64,000 nt of DNA from an uncultured Opitutales bacterium (lineage in GTDB: Bacteria; Verrucomicrobiota; Verrucomicrobiia; Opitutales; UBA953): the NCBI GenBank assembly GCA_934675585.1, contig CAKUQY010000006.1:28801-92800 (forward strand), written 5' to 3'. The translations under genes and the position numbers were made by a program. The notes beneath the pieces are model-generated. The model was not told where the DNA came from and did no database searches. It saw only the letters and a list, made by a program, of their open reading frames with translations. Position 1 is the first letter of the stretch, and each line of letters begins with the position of its first letter. This document shows, one piece after another, positions 16,730 to 26,117 of the stretch.

Positions 16730-18496
16730 TTAAAAATCGCGGGATTCGTGATAATTAGCTTTTACCAATGGCGCAATTAAGCGTTTTAATGCGCGGGAAC
16801 GTGCCTCGGGAACGGCTTGCGTTGTTGAAAGCCACAAGGCGATTTCTTGCCAAACAGCGGGATTTGGACGGCGCATTTGGGTCAGCACTTGAATTTCTTT
16901 TTCGAGCGGCGTGCGCGTAGCGTTGCCTTCAATCAAGCCCAATTTAATGCGCAACAAAATCATATCTGCGCGCAATTGTGAGTGCCACGGGAACGCCTTT
17001 AATGCTGCGCTTGCGACTTGATAAGCGGTTTCGTCTTCGCCCACGCGGCGCATTAATGCGATGACAGAAATCAATTCGTCGGGCGTGTGATTGGGCAATT
17101 CTAAAAATTGCGCCAAGAGCAATTGCGAGTGTTCCCGCAAACGTTTTTCATCGGCAGCATTTTGCGTTCCCGCGCGTGCATAAGCCGCTGCCAAAATGGC
17201 TTTGGTCGCGGCTTCGTAATCGTTAAACAATTCAGGTTTTGCCTGCGTAATCGCGGCGTAATCGCGAATAGCTTTGTCGGCGTTTCCGGCGGTCAATGTC
17301 GCTTCAATTTCAGCAGCGACAAACATTGCGGGAGCGATATTGCGTTCGATCGCGCTACGCAAACAACGTTCGGCGATTTCTGGTTTTCCTGTTTCTGCCG
17401 CAAGATTTGCGAGCGACAAAAGCGCGGTTTGGCTCGATGCAAAATTAGTAAAAATGGATTCGACTTCTTCGCGGGAACGCTCTTCTTTGCCCATTTTGTT
17501 GAACAAATAAAGGCGTTGCAAATAAGGCGTTGCCGAATTTGGATTTTCGGCGATACGGCGATCGGCAACTTTTAACGCGGCGTCCAAATCGCCCAAACGC
17601 TGATAATAATGCGACAATTGCGACAAAATCACGTCGCGTTTTTCGGGCGCGAACGCTGCCAAACCATCTTCCAAAATTTTGATCGCGGCATCGGTTTCGT
17701 TTAATTCAAACAAACAACGCGATTTCAAAATCATACCTTGCTGCGAATCGGCAATGCCTTCGCTGTCGAGCACTTGCAAAGCGTTTTCGTAATCGCCGAT
17801 CCAGAAAAACGCGATCGCCGCGTGGTTTGCGATTGCGCGGTGCACTTCGGCGGGCAATTTTTCTTTCAGCAAAACGCTGGCTTGTTTGGCGGCAATGCGG
17901 TCTTGTTGCAAATTTGATAAGGCATCAAAATAACGATTAAAATAAGTCGGTGCCAACTCGCTTTGCATGTCCAAAAATTTAATGCCATAATGCAATGTTT
18001 GCAATGCTTGCTTGGGCTCAATCAATGACGCAAACAACAAACGCGCTTTCACATTGGCGGGATCGCATTTGAGCGCAATTTGCACTGTTGCCAACGCGTC
18101 CTCCAAACGCTTGCCATCGCGCGCCACAAACGCCGTTTCCGTAAAATATTCTCCCAAATCGCGAATGTGATCCGCACGGATTTTCTCCCAATCTTCGGGC
18201 GTTTTTACAACTTTTGCCAACGCAAAAACAGTTTTGCGACGCAGCGCGGGATCGGTAATTTTAGGCGCTTCATTATCCAACAAACGTTGCGCACAAGCCG
18301 CAACATCTTTGACATCTTTATAAAGCGCGAGCTCCGACAAAAACAGCGTGTTCAAAAATTCTCCCAATTGCGCATTTTCAGGCGTTCCCGCGGGAACGCT
18401 ACTTTTTTCTTCGGGTAAATCTTGTCCGTAAGTTTGAGGACTTGGGAAAACGAAAGGAATCATAGCGAGTGATGTGAAAAGAATTTTTTTGTACAC
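16730..18496 (-). CDS. TPR-repeat periplasmic or outer-membrane-associated protein
   Basis: A 588-residue protein starting at a GTG (18494-18496), with a signal peptide (ILFTSLAMIPFVFPSPQTYG) and then tetratricopeptide repeats through most of its length (for example 'GDLDAALKVADRRIAENPNS', 'LPYLQRLYLFNKMGKEERSR'-like units near residues 310-360). TPR arrays act as protein-binding scaffolds; no catalytic domain is seen. The panB gene lies 19 bp upstream on the same strand, so they may be cotranscribed. Partner unknown. Confidence 0.8.
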   Translation of the reverse strand: MYKKILFTSLAMIPFVFPSPQTYGQDLPEEKSSVPAGTPENAQLGEFLNTLFLSELALYKDVKDVAACAQRLLDNEAPKITDPALRRKTVFALAKVVKTPEDWEKIRADHIRDLGEYFTETAFVARDGKRLEDALATVQIALKCDPANVKARLLFASLIEPKQALQTLHYGIKFLDMQSELAPTYFNRYFDALSNLQQDRIAAKQASVLLKEKLPAEVHRAIANHAAIAFFWIGDYENALQVLDSEGIADSQQGMILKSRCLFELNETDAAIKILEDGLAAFAPEKRDVILSQLSHYYQRLGDLDAALKVADRRIAENPNSATPYLQRLYLFNKMGKEERSREEVESIFTNFASSQTALLSLANLAAETGKPEIAERCLRSAIERNIAPAMFVAAEIEATLTAGNADKAIRDYAAITQAKPELFNDYEAATKAILAAAYARAGTQNAADEKRLREHSQLLLAQFLELPNHTPDELISVIALMRRVGEDETAYQVASAALKAFPWHSQLRADMILLRIKLGLIEGNATRTPLEKEIQVLTQMRRPNPAVWQEIALWLSTTQAVPEARSRALKRLIAPLVKANYHESRDF

Positions 18497-18515
18497 GGTA
18501 AAAAATATTTAAAGG

Positions 18516-19286
18516 TTAACATTTGCGCGCTTTGACATCGTCGCGCCACGCAGCAATTGCCGCGCTCGCTTGCGCGCCAAGATCGGCATAAATTTTTGCG
18601 AACGATGGTTTTTTTGGCGACAAACCGAGAATGTCGTGCATCACCAAAACTTGTCCGCTCGTTGCCGTTCCCGCGCCGATGCCAATGGTGGGGATTGCGA
18701 CAGATTCTGTAATTTTTTGCGCGAGTTCGGCAGGCATCATTTCCAAAAGCAACGCAAACGCTCCCGCGGCTTCGTGAGCTTTGGCGGCTTCAAAAATCGC
18801 GTTCGCTTCGGCTTCGGTTTTGCCATGTTTGCGATAACCGCCCTCCGCCAAAACGCGTTGCGCCTGCAAACCAATGTGCGCCCACACGGGAACCCCCGCC
18901 GCGACCAGCCGCTTAACCGTCGGTGCCATTTCCGCGCCGCCCTCGATTTTCACCGCCTCCGCGCCGCAAGTTTGCATCAAACGCATACAAACTTTTAACA
19001 AATCTAAAAATTCGCCGTGCGCCACACCAAACGGAATATCCACCGCAATCAACGCATCGGGCTTGGCGCGCGCAACCGCCGCGCAATGATGACACATCAT
19101 GTCCACCGTCACGGGAACGGGATTTTCAAAGCCCAAAACAACGTTCCCGACACTGTCGCCGATCAAAATCACATCAACATCTGCCGCCGTTGCCAAACGC
19201 GCCATTACCGCGTCATAAGCCGTAATGCAAACAATCGGCGTTCCCGCAAGACGCGCCTGATTCAAAGTTTTTATCGTGCGTTTCAT
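18516..19286 (-). CDS. panB: 3-methyl-2-oxobutanoate hydroxymethyltransferase
   Basis: A 256-residue enzyme that makes ketopantoate from alpha-ketoisovalerate and methylene-tetrahydrofolate in pantothenate and CoA synthesis. The family signatures 'CITAYDAVMARLATAADVD', 'LIGDSVGNVVLGFENPVPV', 'VKIEGGAEMAP' and 'IPTIGIGAGTATSGQVLVMH' are all present, including the metal-binding Asp residues. Length is normal. Other pan genes are not in the window. Confidence 0.97.
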   Translation of the reverse strand: MKRTIKTLNQARLAGTPIVCITAYDAVMARLATAADVDVILIGDSVGNVVLGFENPVPVTVDMMCHHCAAVARAKPDALIAVDIPFGVAHGEFLDLLKVCMRLMQTCGAEAVKIEGGAEMAPTVKRLVAAGVPVWAHIGLQAQRVLAEGGYRKHGKTEAEANAIFEAAKAHEAAGAFALLLEMMPAELAQKITESVAIPTIGIGAGTATSGQVLVMHDILGLSPKKPSFAKIYADLGAQASAAIAAWRDDVKARKC

Positions 19287-19312
19287 AGTTCCATTTTACA
19301 CATATTTTGCAC

Positions 19313-19620
19313 GCAAAGCAAAACCGCGAAAAGAAATTTTATCCACGAATTACCCGAATAACACGAATGATTTTCACGCGGATTGCGCGGATTTAAAGCA
19401 AATTACGCAAAATTTTGTTAGGGTTTTATGGGAAATTCGCGGGAACGCTGGATTTTCTCGCCCGAAAAACCAAGTGCCGAAGCATCGGCAGTTAAGCCAC
19501 CGAGTTTTTCTGCGGGAACGGGTTTTGAAGTTCGCGCAGATTTCGCAGAACGCGTAGATTTTTTATCCACGAATTGCCCGAATTTCACCAATTGCGCAAA
19601 TTTTTGTTGAGGTTTTTATT
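19313..19620. repeat. Dispersed intergenic repeat B, copy
   Basis: Fills the gap between panB and the DUF4143 gene. The segment 19437-19600 closely matches 9046-9190, including 'ctcgcccgaaaaaccaagtg' and 'tttatccacgaattgcccga'. No gene is seen. Confidence 0.8.
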
Positions 19621-19633
19621 TATCGAAAGTTGA

Positions 19634-20974
19634 CTAATCTTTAATCGTCGCTAAAAATTTTTTCAACAAAAATACACAAAAATGCGGGAACGTATAAATA
19701 TTATTTTCGCACCCGATATTGCCCTTGACAAATTTAACGCCGAATTTGATTTCTGGATAATCATCGCTTTTTATCACCGTCGCAAGCGATTTCGCCGTAT
19801 TATTTCCCGCTTTAATTTCCACGGGAACGAGATTTTTCTGCGTGCGGACAAAAAAATCCAATTCAAGCGTTGAATTTTCTTTTTTAAAAAACCGCAAAAC
19901 ATAATCCGATTTCACAAGCGCCTCGCCAATAATACTCTCGAAGAGTCCGCCCTTGTAAACATTCAAATTTTTATTCTGGCGCAAATCGTCCTGCGCCTCG
20001 TCATCGAGTTGAGAAAGCAAAAGTCCGCTGTCCGCGTAATAAATTTTGATATTGTTTTCAATCACATTGCCTTTCAACGGCAATTCAGGCGTCTGCAAAG
20101 CGCGCGCAACGTTAACAATTCCCGCCTCTTCAAGCCATTCCACACAGCCGCGATAATCGGAAAACCGCGCTCCCGACTTTATTTTGCTCACCTGAAATTT
20201 TTTATTCTGTTTCCCCAACTGAAACACAACGGATTCAAAAACATTGGAAATTCTCGCTTTGTCAACGCCGACGGCGTATTTGCGAATATCGTCTTTATAA
20301 CCGTTTACAATCTGCTTTTGCAGTTCCCTGATGTTCGAAAAATTTTTGCTTTCAATAAAATTTTCAACCACTTCTGGCATACCTCCGACAATACAATAAT
20401 CCAAAAATAAATTTTCATAGAGTTTTAATGCACCGTCGGAAAATGCCCGCCCTTCGATCATGTGCGACAAGATTTCGTCTTTAATTTCATCGCCATAACC
20501 ATGAGCCCACAGGAATTCCTCAAAATCGAAGGATTTCATTTCCAAATCAGTTTTATATCCGACACTGACACTTGAAATTTCCCGATAATTAATTCCCAAA
20601 AGCGAACCGCTACAAATCACATCAAAACGTCCGTCAAGATTAAAAAATTTCAATGTCGTTACAATATCTGGGAACGCTTGAATTTCATCAAAAACAATCA
20701 ACGTTTCATTCGGAACAAACTTAAAGTCTGGATTAACCCGCGAAATACTTTTTATCACTTCGACGGCAGAATAGCCATCATCAACAATCTGTGTATATTT
20801 TGGCTCTTCGACAAAATTAATGTAAACGCAATTCTTATAATGCGTTTTTGAAAAATGCAAAATCGAACGCGTTTTCCCCACTTGACGTGCACCCTTTATA
20901 ATCAGCGGCTTTCGAGAAACATCACGTTTCCAATTTGCAAAATAAGCATCGATTTTCCGTCTTAAATATTCCAC
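19634..20974 (-). CDS. AAA ATPase with DUF4143 domain (second of three)
   Basis: A 446-residue relative of the proteins at 5329 and 42302, here starting with GTG (20972-20974). Walker A is KGARQVGKTRSIL (residues ~27-39), Walker B ETLIVFDEIQ (~87-96), sensor 'DVICSGSLLGINY'. The DUF4143 half ends with a nuclease-like 'LELDFFVRTQKNLVPVEIKA' segment (D...E-x-K). Biological role unknown. It is surrounded by repeats on both sides (19313-19620 and 20975-21695), consistent with movement as an isolated cassette. Confidence 0.9.
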   Translation of the reverse strand: MEYLRRKIDAYFANWKRDVSRKPLIIKGARQVGKTRSILHFSKTHYKNCVYINFVEEPKYTQIVDDGYSAVEVIKSISRVNPDFKFVPNETLIVFDEIQAFPDIVTTLKFFNLDGRFDVICSGSLLGINYREISSVSVGYKTDLEMKSFDFEEFLWAHGYGDEIKDEILSHMIEGRAFSDGALKLYENLFLDYCIVGGMPEVVENFIESKNFSNIRELQKQIVNGYKDDIRKYAVGVDKARISNVFESVVFQLGKQNKKFQVSKIKSGARFSDYRGCVEWLEEAGIVNVARALQTPELPLKGNVIENNIKIYYADSGLLLSQLDDEAQDDLRQNKNLNVYKGGLFESIIGEALVKSDYVLRFFKKENSTLELDFFVRTQKNLVPVEIKAGNNTAKSLATVIKSDDYPEIKFGVKFVKGNIGCENNIYTFPHFCVFLLKKFLATIKD

Positions 20975-21695
20975 GGGAACATATTAACACAAAACGCCCT
21001 TAAAATAAAGAAAAATACATTTTTATGAGCGAGTTTCTCCTACGAAAACACATTTTTATGAGCGAGTTTCGCCTGTAAAAATACATTTTCATGGACATTT
21101 TTTTTGGGGGTTAGACAAGAATCGCGGGAACGCCAGATTTTCTCGCCCGAAAAACAAAGATTACGAAGTTTCGGCGATTAAGCTGCAAGTTCTTCTGCGG
21201 GAATGGGTTTTTGAAGTTCGCGCAGATTCCACAGAACGCACAGATTTTTTATCCACGAATTGCCCGAATTTCACGGATTATTTTTTTAACCGCAAAGAAA
21301 TCAAAGGAAACAAAGGCTTGATCTTAAGGCAGATTTAGAACAAATTTCACGAATTTTTTATTTGGGTTTTGTTTGGGTTTTGTTTGGCGGGAACGGTTTT
21401 TGAAGTTCGCGCAGATTCCGCAGAACGCGCAGATTTTTTATCCACGAATTACCCGAATTACACAGATTATTTTTTTAACCGCAAAGAAATCAAAGGAAAC
21501 AAAGGCTTGATTTTAAGGCGGTTTTAAAACAAATTTCACGGATTTTTATTTGGATTTTATTCGGCGGGAACGGGTTTTGAGAGCTGGAAGCGCGACTTTT
21601 TTCTACCCAGGGCGAAAGCCCTGGGTAGCAAATAAAAATAACCAGCCCTGAAAGGGCGACTCTCATCACAGACACAATCCTTACAGAAAAATAAT
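20975..21695. repeat. Repeat field: tandem units and two repeat B copies
   Basis: A gene-free 720-bp stretch. At 21011-21092 a unit of about 33 bp ('acatttttatgagcgagttt') is repeated two and a half times. At 21122-21350 and 21385-21570 lie two copies of repeat B. At 21603-21628 is a perfect 11-bp stem with a GAAA loop, followed by a smaller 'agccctgaaagggcg' hairpin that also occurs near 9305. Confidence 0.8.
21603..21628. terminator. Perfect 11-bp hairpin with GAAA loop
   Basis: CTACCCAGGGC-GAAA-GCCCTGGGTAG. It lies 68 bp beyond the stop of the licD gene, but on that strand is followed by A residues, not T, so termination is uncertain. It looks like a mobile structured repeat of the REP type. 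Confidence 0.5.
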
Positions 21696-22502
21696 TTATT
21701 TTTTATACCAAGCCTTAAAACTGTGATTTGAAACGCGTTTTTCAACGGGCGGAAGTTGCATATAATCTCCATAAAGATTACTCAAATAGCTCTTCCATCC
21801 TTTCATTACTTTAAAATTTTTACCTTCAAATTCAATGTCAATAAAATCATCAAAACAAGACTTTGAAAGAATTTCCCTTACACCATATCCCCAAGACATA
21901 CAACCACGAAAAGGACTTTTTTCATAATTAGACCAAGAAACAAAAAACGAAAAGCATGCCAAACACCAAGAACTGGGAATCATCCACGAAAACAATTTAA
22001 AAATAGGTAAACTTATCATTCGTTTAAGTGAACGACCTTCACGGAACCAAGCACTTTTTTTAGCTCCCATAAATTGATAAATATAACTTCTCAATCTTAA
22101 AACACGTCGCCCGTCTTTCTCGTAATTAACGGAAAAACCATCGATCGGGAAAACATCAACATAAACTCCCGCCTCAATCTCAGGAAAAGCATTTTCAATC
22201 AAAAGCGTATTGTCATCGTAAACTTTTGCAAACGGATAAATATAACTTTTATCACTTTTGTAAGTGTGAACGCTCGCACCGTCTACCTTAAATTCCTTGC
22301 AAAATTTTTCATAATCGGGACGTGGCATAAAAATATCGACATCGTCGTCCCAAGGAATAAATCCTTTATGTCGAATCGCACCGAGTAGCGTTCCCCCGCA
22401 AAGAGAATACTTCAAATGATACTCTTCGCAAAATTTGTGAATTTTTTCAAGAAGCCCTAATTCAATTTTTTGAATTTCTTTAACATCTGTAATTTCTTTC
22501 AT
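21696..22502 (-). CDS. LicD-family phospho-transferase
   Basis: A 268-residue LicD/fukutin-family protein, which transfers phosphocholine or phospho-polyols from a CDP donor to a glycan. The core motif SLCGGTLLGAIRHKGFIPWDDDVDIFM (residues ~32-58) has the nucleotidyltransferase GG/GS and the metal-binding DDDVD, and 'VYVDVFPIDGFS' is the second family motif. It is the last gene of the glycan operon and overlaps the flippase gene by 4 bp. With an IspD/TarI-like enzyme in the same operon, ribitol-phosphate or another CDP-polyol is a likely donor (inference). Confidence 0.9.
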   Translation of the reverse strand: MKEITDVKEIQKIELGLLEKIHKFCEEYHLKYSLCGGTLLGAIRHKGFIPWDDDVDIFMPRPDYEKFCKEFKVDGASVHTYKSDKSYIYPFAKVYDDNTLLIENAFPEIEAGVYVDVFPIDGFSVNYEKDGRRVLRLRSYIYQFMGAKKSAWFREGRSLKRMISLPIFKLFSWMIPSSWCLACFSFFVSWSNYEKSPFRGCMSWGYGVREILSKSCFDDFIDIEFEGKNFKVMKGWKSYLSNLYGDYMQLPPVEKRVSNHSFKAWYKK

Positions 22503-24034
22503 CGCTTTAGATTAATTTTATTTAAAAATTTTTGTCGAAAAGTTAAAAACAAACTTCGCTCTTCATTCCCGAATCCCAAAAACCAAATCGCGGGAACACA
22601 AAAAAACAGCCACAAAATACTTGTCGTAAAAAATGTTTGCCATCCTTGCCCGCAATAAAAAACAATCATCGCGGGAACGGGAACGCACAAAAGCGAAACA
22701 ACTCCCGCGGGAACGCAAACTTTCGCAATAAATTTACGCACGGGCAATGCAACTTTTTTTCTTAAAATAATCAATCGAGAAACCATCATCGCAAAATTTA
22801 CGACAATGCGAATTCCCAAAACCGCCTCTGGCGCCGCGCCCAGTTTCAAGGCAAAATAGGCGCACGGTAAATTCAATAAATTTAACGAGCTCACGCAAAT
22901 CGCGTAAACTTTAATATCACCCGTTGCTCCGATCAAAACCCAAAGCGGACCGTTTATTGCGTCAATCATCAAAAAAATCAGCATCAGTCGCACAAAATTT
23001 TCAGTGTGCGCGGGAACATTTGTAAGCCAAACTCCCAATAAAAAATCAATATTCAAAAATACGGGAACGGCAAGTAGAAACATTAAAAAATACGACATTT
23101 TAGACGCACCAAAAATCAAACGAATAAAATACGAACGATCGTTTTCCGCGTAAGATTTCACTATTTGTGGGTTAAACGCCGTTTGAAAATTGGAAACAAA
23201 CTGATAAACGGCGCTATTCACCTGGTTTGTGATTCCCATTGCAGCATTGACGACAACACCATAAAAAATATTCAATAACATATTGCCACCCTGACCCGCC
23301 GACATAATCGCGATTCCGGAAATCAAATTCCATCCCGAAAATGACAAAATTTCTTTAAACATTTGGCGTTCCCGAGGAAACGAAAACTTGATTGTTTCAG
23401 GGAAATTACGGGAACAATAAATTTTAAAAACCCACGACGTTCCCGCAATTACCAAAAACATCAACAACGCATAAAAAATTAATCTGTCACAACCGCCGAC
23501 ACTCAACAGAAAAACAATTAAAAGTTTCGCCAAACATTCGCTAATTCCAACAACCGCAAAAAAATCCATTCGTTCGTGCGCAACAATTAAAGCGTTAAAC
23601 GGAACTCGAATAATACTGACAAACGTTCCCGCCACTGAAATTTGAAAAACCCAATTTGCGGCTTCCAAACGCGCCGCGGGAACGCTCATTTGAGTATTCA
23701 AAAACCACAGACCAATCGTTTCTGAAAGCAAAGCAATCAATAATCCTATAAAAATATGAATTACCAAACTCGTGTTAAAAACACGATTAAGCCGTTCAAA
23801 ATTTTTCTTGCCAAGCTCAAAATTTAAAAATCGCTGCGTCGCACCGCTAAGCGCATTGTTTAAAAAAGTAAACAAAACGACAACGCCACCGACAATATTA
23901 TAAATGCCAAAATCCTCAACACCCAAATATTCCAAAAGCAACCGCGAAGCCCAAAAAGAAATGCCCATCGCTACTGCCATGCGCAAATAAAGCATGACGG
24001 TATTTTTAGCAATTCTTTCTGTGCGGGAAGACAT
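22499..24034 (-). CDS. Polysaccharide flippase, Wzx/MATE-like
   Basis: A 511-residue membrane protein with about 12-14 hydrophobic segments, of the oligosaccharide flippase (MOP) superfamily. The N-terminus 'SSRTERIAKNTVMLYLRMAV' and 'LEYLGVEDFGIYNIVGGVVV' match this family. It should translocate lipid-linked glycan across the inner membrane. It overlaps licD by 4 bp and starts one base after the alternative-frame end of the pyruvyltransferase. It carries several full copies of the iterated word, unlike the two genes beside it. Confidence 0.9.
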   Translation of the reverse strand: MSSRTERIAKNTVMLYLRMAVAMGISFWASRLLLEYLGVEDFGIYNIVGGVVVLFTFLNNALSGATQRFLNFELGKKNFERLNRVFNTSLVIHIFIGLLIALLSETIGLWFLNTQMSVPAARLEAANWVFQISVAGTFVSIIRVPFNALIVAHERMDFFAVVGISECLAKLLIVFLLSVGGCDRLIFYALLMFLVIAGTSWVFKIYCSRNFPETIKFSFPRERQMFKEILSFSGWNLISGIAIMSAGQGGNMLLNIFYGVVVNAAMGITNQVNSAVYQFVSNFQTAFNPQIVKSYAENDRSYFIRLIFGASKMSYFLMFLLAVPVFLNIDFLLGVWLTNVPAHTENFVRLMLIFLMIDAINGPLWVLIGATGDIKVYAICVSSLNLLNLPCAYFALKLGAAPEAVLGIRIVVNFAMMVSRLIILRKKVALPVRKFIAKVCVPAGVVSLLCVPVPAMIVFYCGQGWQTFFTTSILWLFFCVPAIWFLGFGNEERSLFLTFRQKFLNKINLKR

Positions 24035-24035
24035 T

Positions 24036-24179
24036 TTACAACGTCGCTTCCTGCGGCACTTTTTTTAATTCAAATGGGCAAACTTCAAGTAATTTTTCCG
24101 TTTTCTCGTAAATGAGTTCTTTTGGAAAAACTCGTGCTGCCGCCTTTAATTCTTCAAATGTTGTATTTTCTGAAATCAT
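24036..24179 (-). other. Out-of-frame C-terminal extension of the pyruvyltransferase
   Basis: A 47-codon open frame (MISENTTFEELKAAARVF ... LLEVCPFELKKVPQEATL) that ends 1 bp before the flippase start. It is not a plausible separate gene. Its frame continues that of the pyruvyltransferase if the C11 tract gains one base or loses two. The sequence 'LLEVCPFEL' resembles C-termini I recall for pyruvyltransferases. Confidence 0.7.
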
Positions 24180-25075
24180 AATTGAACAGGGGGGGGGGGT
24201 AAAAATGTCCCATTTTCAAGAGATGCATAAAAATCGCGAAACTTAAAATCCCAACCATTAACATGCTCGCAGAATTCAATCCATGTTGCAGGGACGCCAT
24301 ACGCAGCGGCGACAATTAAACCATGAAGCGATTCTGAAACAACAAAATCGCACGAACAAATTTCATCAATAAAATCACGCCAATTTTTATACCCTTGAAC
24401 AAGAATTAATTTCGCATTTGTTATTTTAGAAATAAAACTTTCAATCCGATCATTAAAATTATTCAACGTTAGAAAATGAGGAATTACTCCAATTCGAAAA
24501 TGTCTTTTTAATTTTTTAGGTTCATAAAATCTTGGTAATAAAAGAGCGGGATCTCCAAAAATTTCAGGACATTTAATTCCTTGATTTATTAACCATTCCC
24601 GAGTTAATGGTCCTCTCACTGCAAGAATCTTCTTTGGGGAAGTAGCAATTTTCAATGGCCGATTTATTTCCTTTTCTGCCTTAAAAAAAACCGTTTGAAA
24701 ATGTCCTGATACACCCGTTCCCCAAATTACTGATTTTTTTTGAGGGCGAGCAATCAAACCACTTCCAATAAGAACAAAATTCTTCAATCTCAAAAATCTG
24801 GCTATTTTTGAATTTGGATAATATAAAACTTTTAATCCTGTAGCTTCTCGAAAAAAATTTACATTCAAATCATCGCCCCAATTATTAGGCAAAACTTCTC
24901 CTTTTTTCGTTTGTTGAATCATATTGCATACAAGAATTGTTTTGTAAGGGGAAAAGACCTGGGCAAACAAACAACGCAAAACAATAACTCCTGAGATCAA
25001 TTCTGATCGAAGCGCCGAAATAATCTCCCAAGTTTTCTTAGGAACACATTTTTTTATAATATTTTTAACTCTCAT
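24176..25075 (-). CDS. Polysaccharide pyruvyl transferase family protein
   Basis: A 299-residue protein of the polysaccharide pyruvyl transferase superfamily, which adds pyruvate ketals to surface glycans. Family elements are 'NNWGDDLNVNFF' (residues ~65-76), 'IWGTGVSGHF', 'ILAVRGPLTREWL', 'FGDPALLLPRFY' and 'VVSESLHGLIVAAAYGVPA'. As read, it ends at LPPPPVQL inside and just past a run of 11 C. A one-base gain would replace this with about 50 further residues ending tightly before the flippase. No full copy of the iterated word is present, suggesting later acquisition. Confidence 0.88.
   Translation of the reverse strand: MRVKNIIKKCVPKKTWEIISALRSELISGVIVLRCLFAQVFSPYKTILVCNMIQQTKKGEVLPNNWGDDLNVNFFREATGLKVLYYPNSKIARFLRLKNFVLIGSGLIARPQKKSVIWGTGVSGHFQTVFFKAEKEINRPLKIATSPKKILAVRGPLTREWLINQGIKCPEIFGDPALLLPRFYEPKKLKRHFRIGVIPHFLTLNNFNDRIESFISKITNAKLILVQGYKNWRDFIDEICSCDFVVSESLHGLIVAAAYGVPATWIEFCEHVNGWDFKFRDFYASLENGTFLPPPPVQL
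24189..24199 (-). repeat. C11 homopolymer in the pyruvyltransferase gene
   Basis: Eleven G on the plus strand (C11 in the coding strand), encoding Pro-Pro-Pro-Pro. Slippage by +1 or -2 joins the upstream frame to the 24036-24179 frame. It may be a phase-variation tract or a sequencing indel. Confidence 0.85.
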
Positions 25076-25079
25076 AAAA

Positions 25080-26117
25080 TCATCCTTTCAAAATTTCAAT
25101 TGTTTCGCCAATTGCGTCTTCAAGCGTCCACTGAGGGAACCAGCCCAAACTACGCAATTTTCTGTCGTTGAGAATTGCGTTTTGAACAACGCTCGCACCG
25201 CGCTGTTCTCGTTCACCTGGAATATCAAACGACAGTTGCGTTCCTGCGAACCTTGCACAAAGTCCTGCGAAATCTTTTAACTGAATGGCTTCAGGGGCAA
25301 CATTATACGCATTTCCACTTTCTCCTTTTTGAAGCAACAATAACAACGCAGTTATCGCGTCTGAAGTGTAGCCGTAAGAATATTTTTGTGTTCCCGCAGA
25401 CTTCAAAACAATATCGTGTCCGTCAAGCGCATTACGAATAAACTGGGCAGAAGCTTTACTGTCTTCATTCGTCATTGTTGGTCCAAACAATCGACAAAAC
25501 CGAGTCGTTACAAAATCAACACCATGCGTTTGTTTTTCTATCTGAAAAAGGCACTCCGCAAGGCGCTTACTTTCTGGATAACACGCACGCATTGTATTAC
25601 AATCAATAAAGCCGCAATCTGTCTCCGTAATCGCCTCCTTACCCGTATTATTTTCGCCGTAAATTTCAACGGTAGAAAGAAATATCGTTCGCGACGCAGG
25701 ATTTTTTTTAGCAAGTTTAATTGCATTTATCGCCCCAACAACATTTATCTCGATTGTTCCCGCGGGATCGCTTCCATAGGCGACAGGATGAGAATTTGAA
25801 GCACCGCAAACAATAAAATCTACGGGAACGTTAATTTTAAATTCTTCACGAACGTCTTGTTCAATAAATTTTAAATTCGCGTTCCCGCAATGCTGCGGAA
25901 AGCGTTCCCGCACCCGTTTTTCATTACGCGTAAGCGCCAAAATTTCAACGCCGACATTCGCGGACAAAAGCGCATCGATTAAAACCGTGCCAATTAAACC
26001 TGTTGCGCCTGTAATAAAAAACCGCTTATCGCGAAATTTTTCAAAATCGAGAAATTTCACCGACAGCATTTTCTCAATCGAACGCTTGTAAAGAGGATGA
26101 GAAACAATTGTATTCAT
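25080..26117 (-). CDS. NAD-dependent epimerase/dehydratase (extended SDR)
   Basis: A 345-residue extended short-chain dehydrogenase. The NAD-binding motif is FFITGATGLIGTVLID (residues ~31-46); the catalytic elements are 'IFLSTVEIYGE' and YPESK (Tyr and Lys). It is of the type acting on nucleotide sugars or sugar phosphates; the substrate is not determined. It overlaps the IspD/TarI-like gene by 4 bp, so the two products probably act in sequence on one activated compound, as in the fused cytidylyltransferase/SDR enzymes of some capsule loci. Confidence 0.9.
   Translation of the reverse strand: MNTIVSHPLYKRSIEKMLSVKFLDFEKFRDKRFFITGATGLIGTVLIDALLSANVGVEILALTRNEKRVRERFPQHCGNANLKFIEQDVREEFKINVPVDFIVCGASNSHPVAYGSDPAGTIEINVVGAINAIKLAKKNPASRTIFLSTVEIYGENNTGKEAITETDCGFIDCNTMRACYPESKRLAECLFQIEKQTHGVDFVTTRFCRLFGPTMTNEDSKASAQFIRNALDGHDIVLKSAGTQKYSYGYTSDAITALLLLLQKGESGNAYNVAPEAIQLKDFAGLCARFAGTQLSFDIPGEREQRGASVVQNAILNDRKLRSLGWFPQWTLEDAIGETIEILKG

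Noticed and set aside
21011..21092. Possible CRISPR array
   Set aside because: Only two and a half units, no unique spacers and no cas genes in the window.
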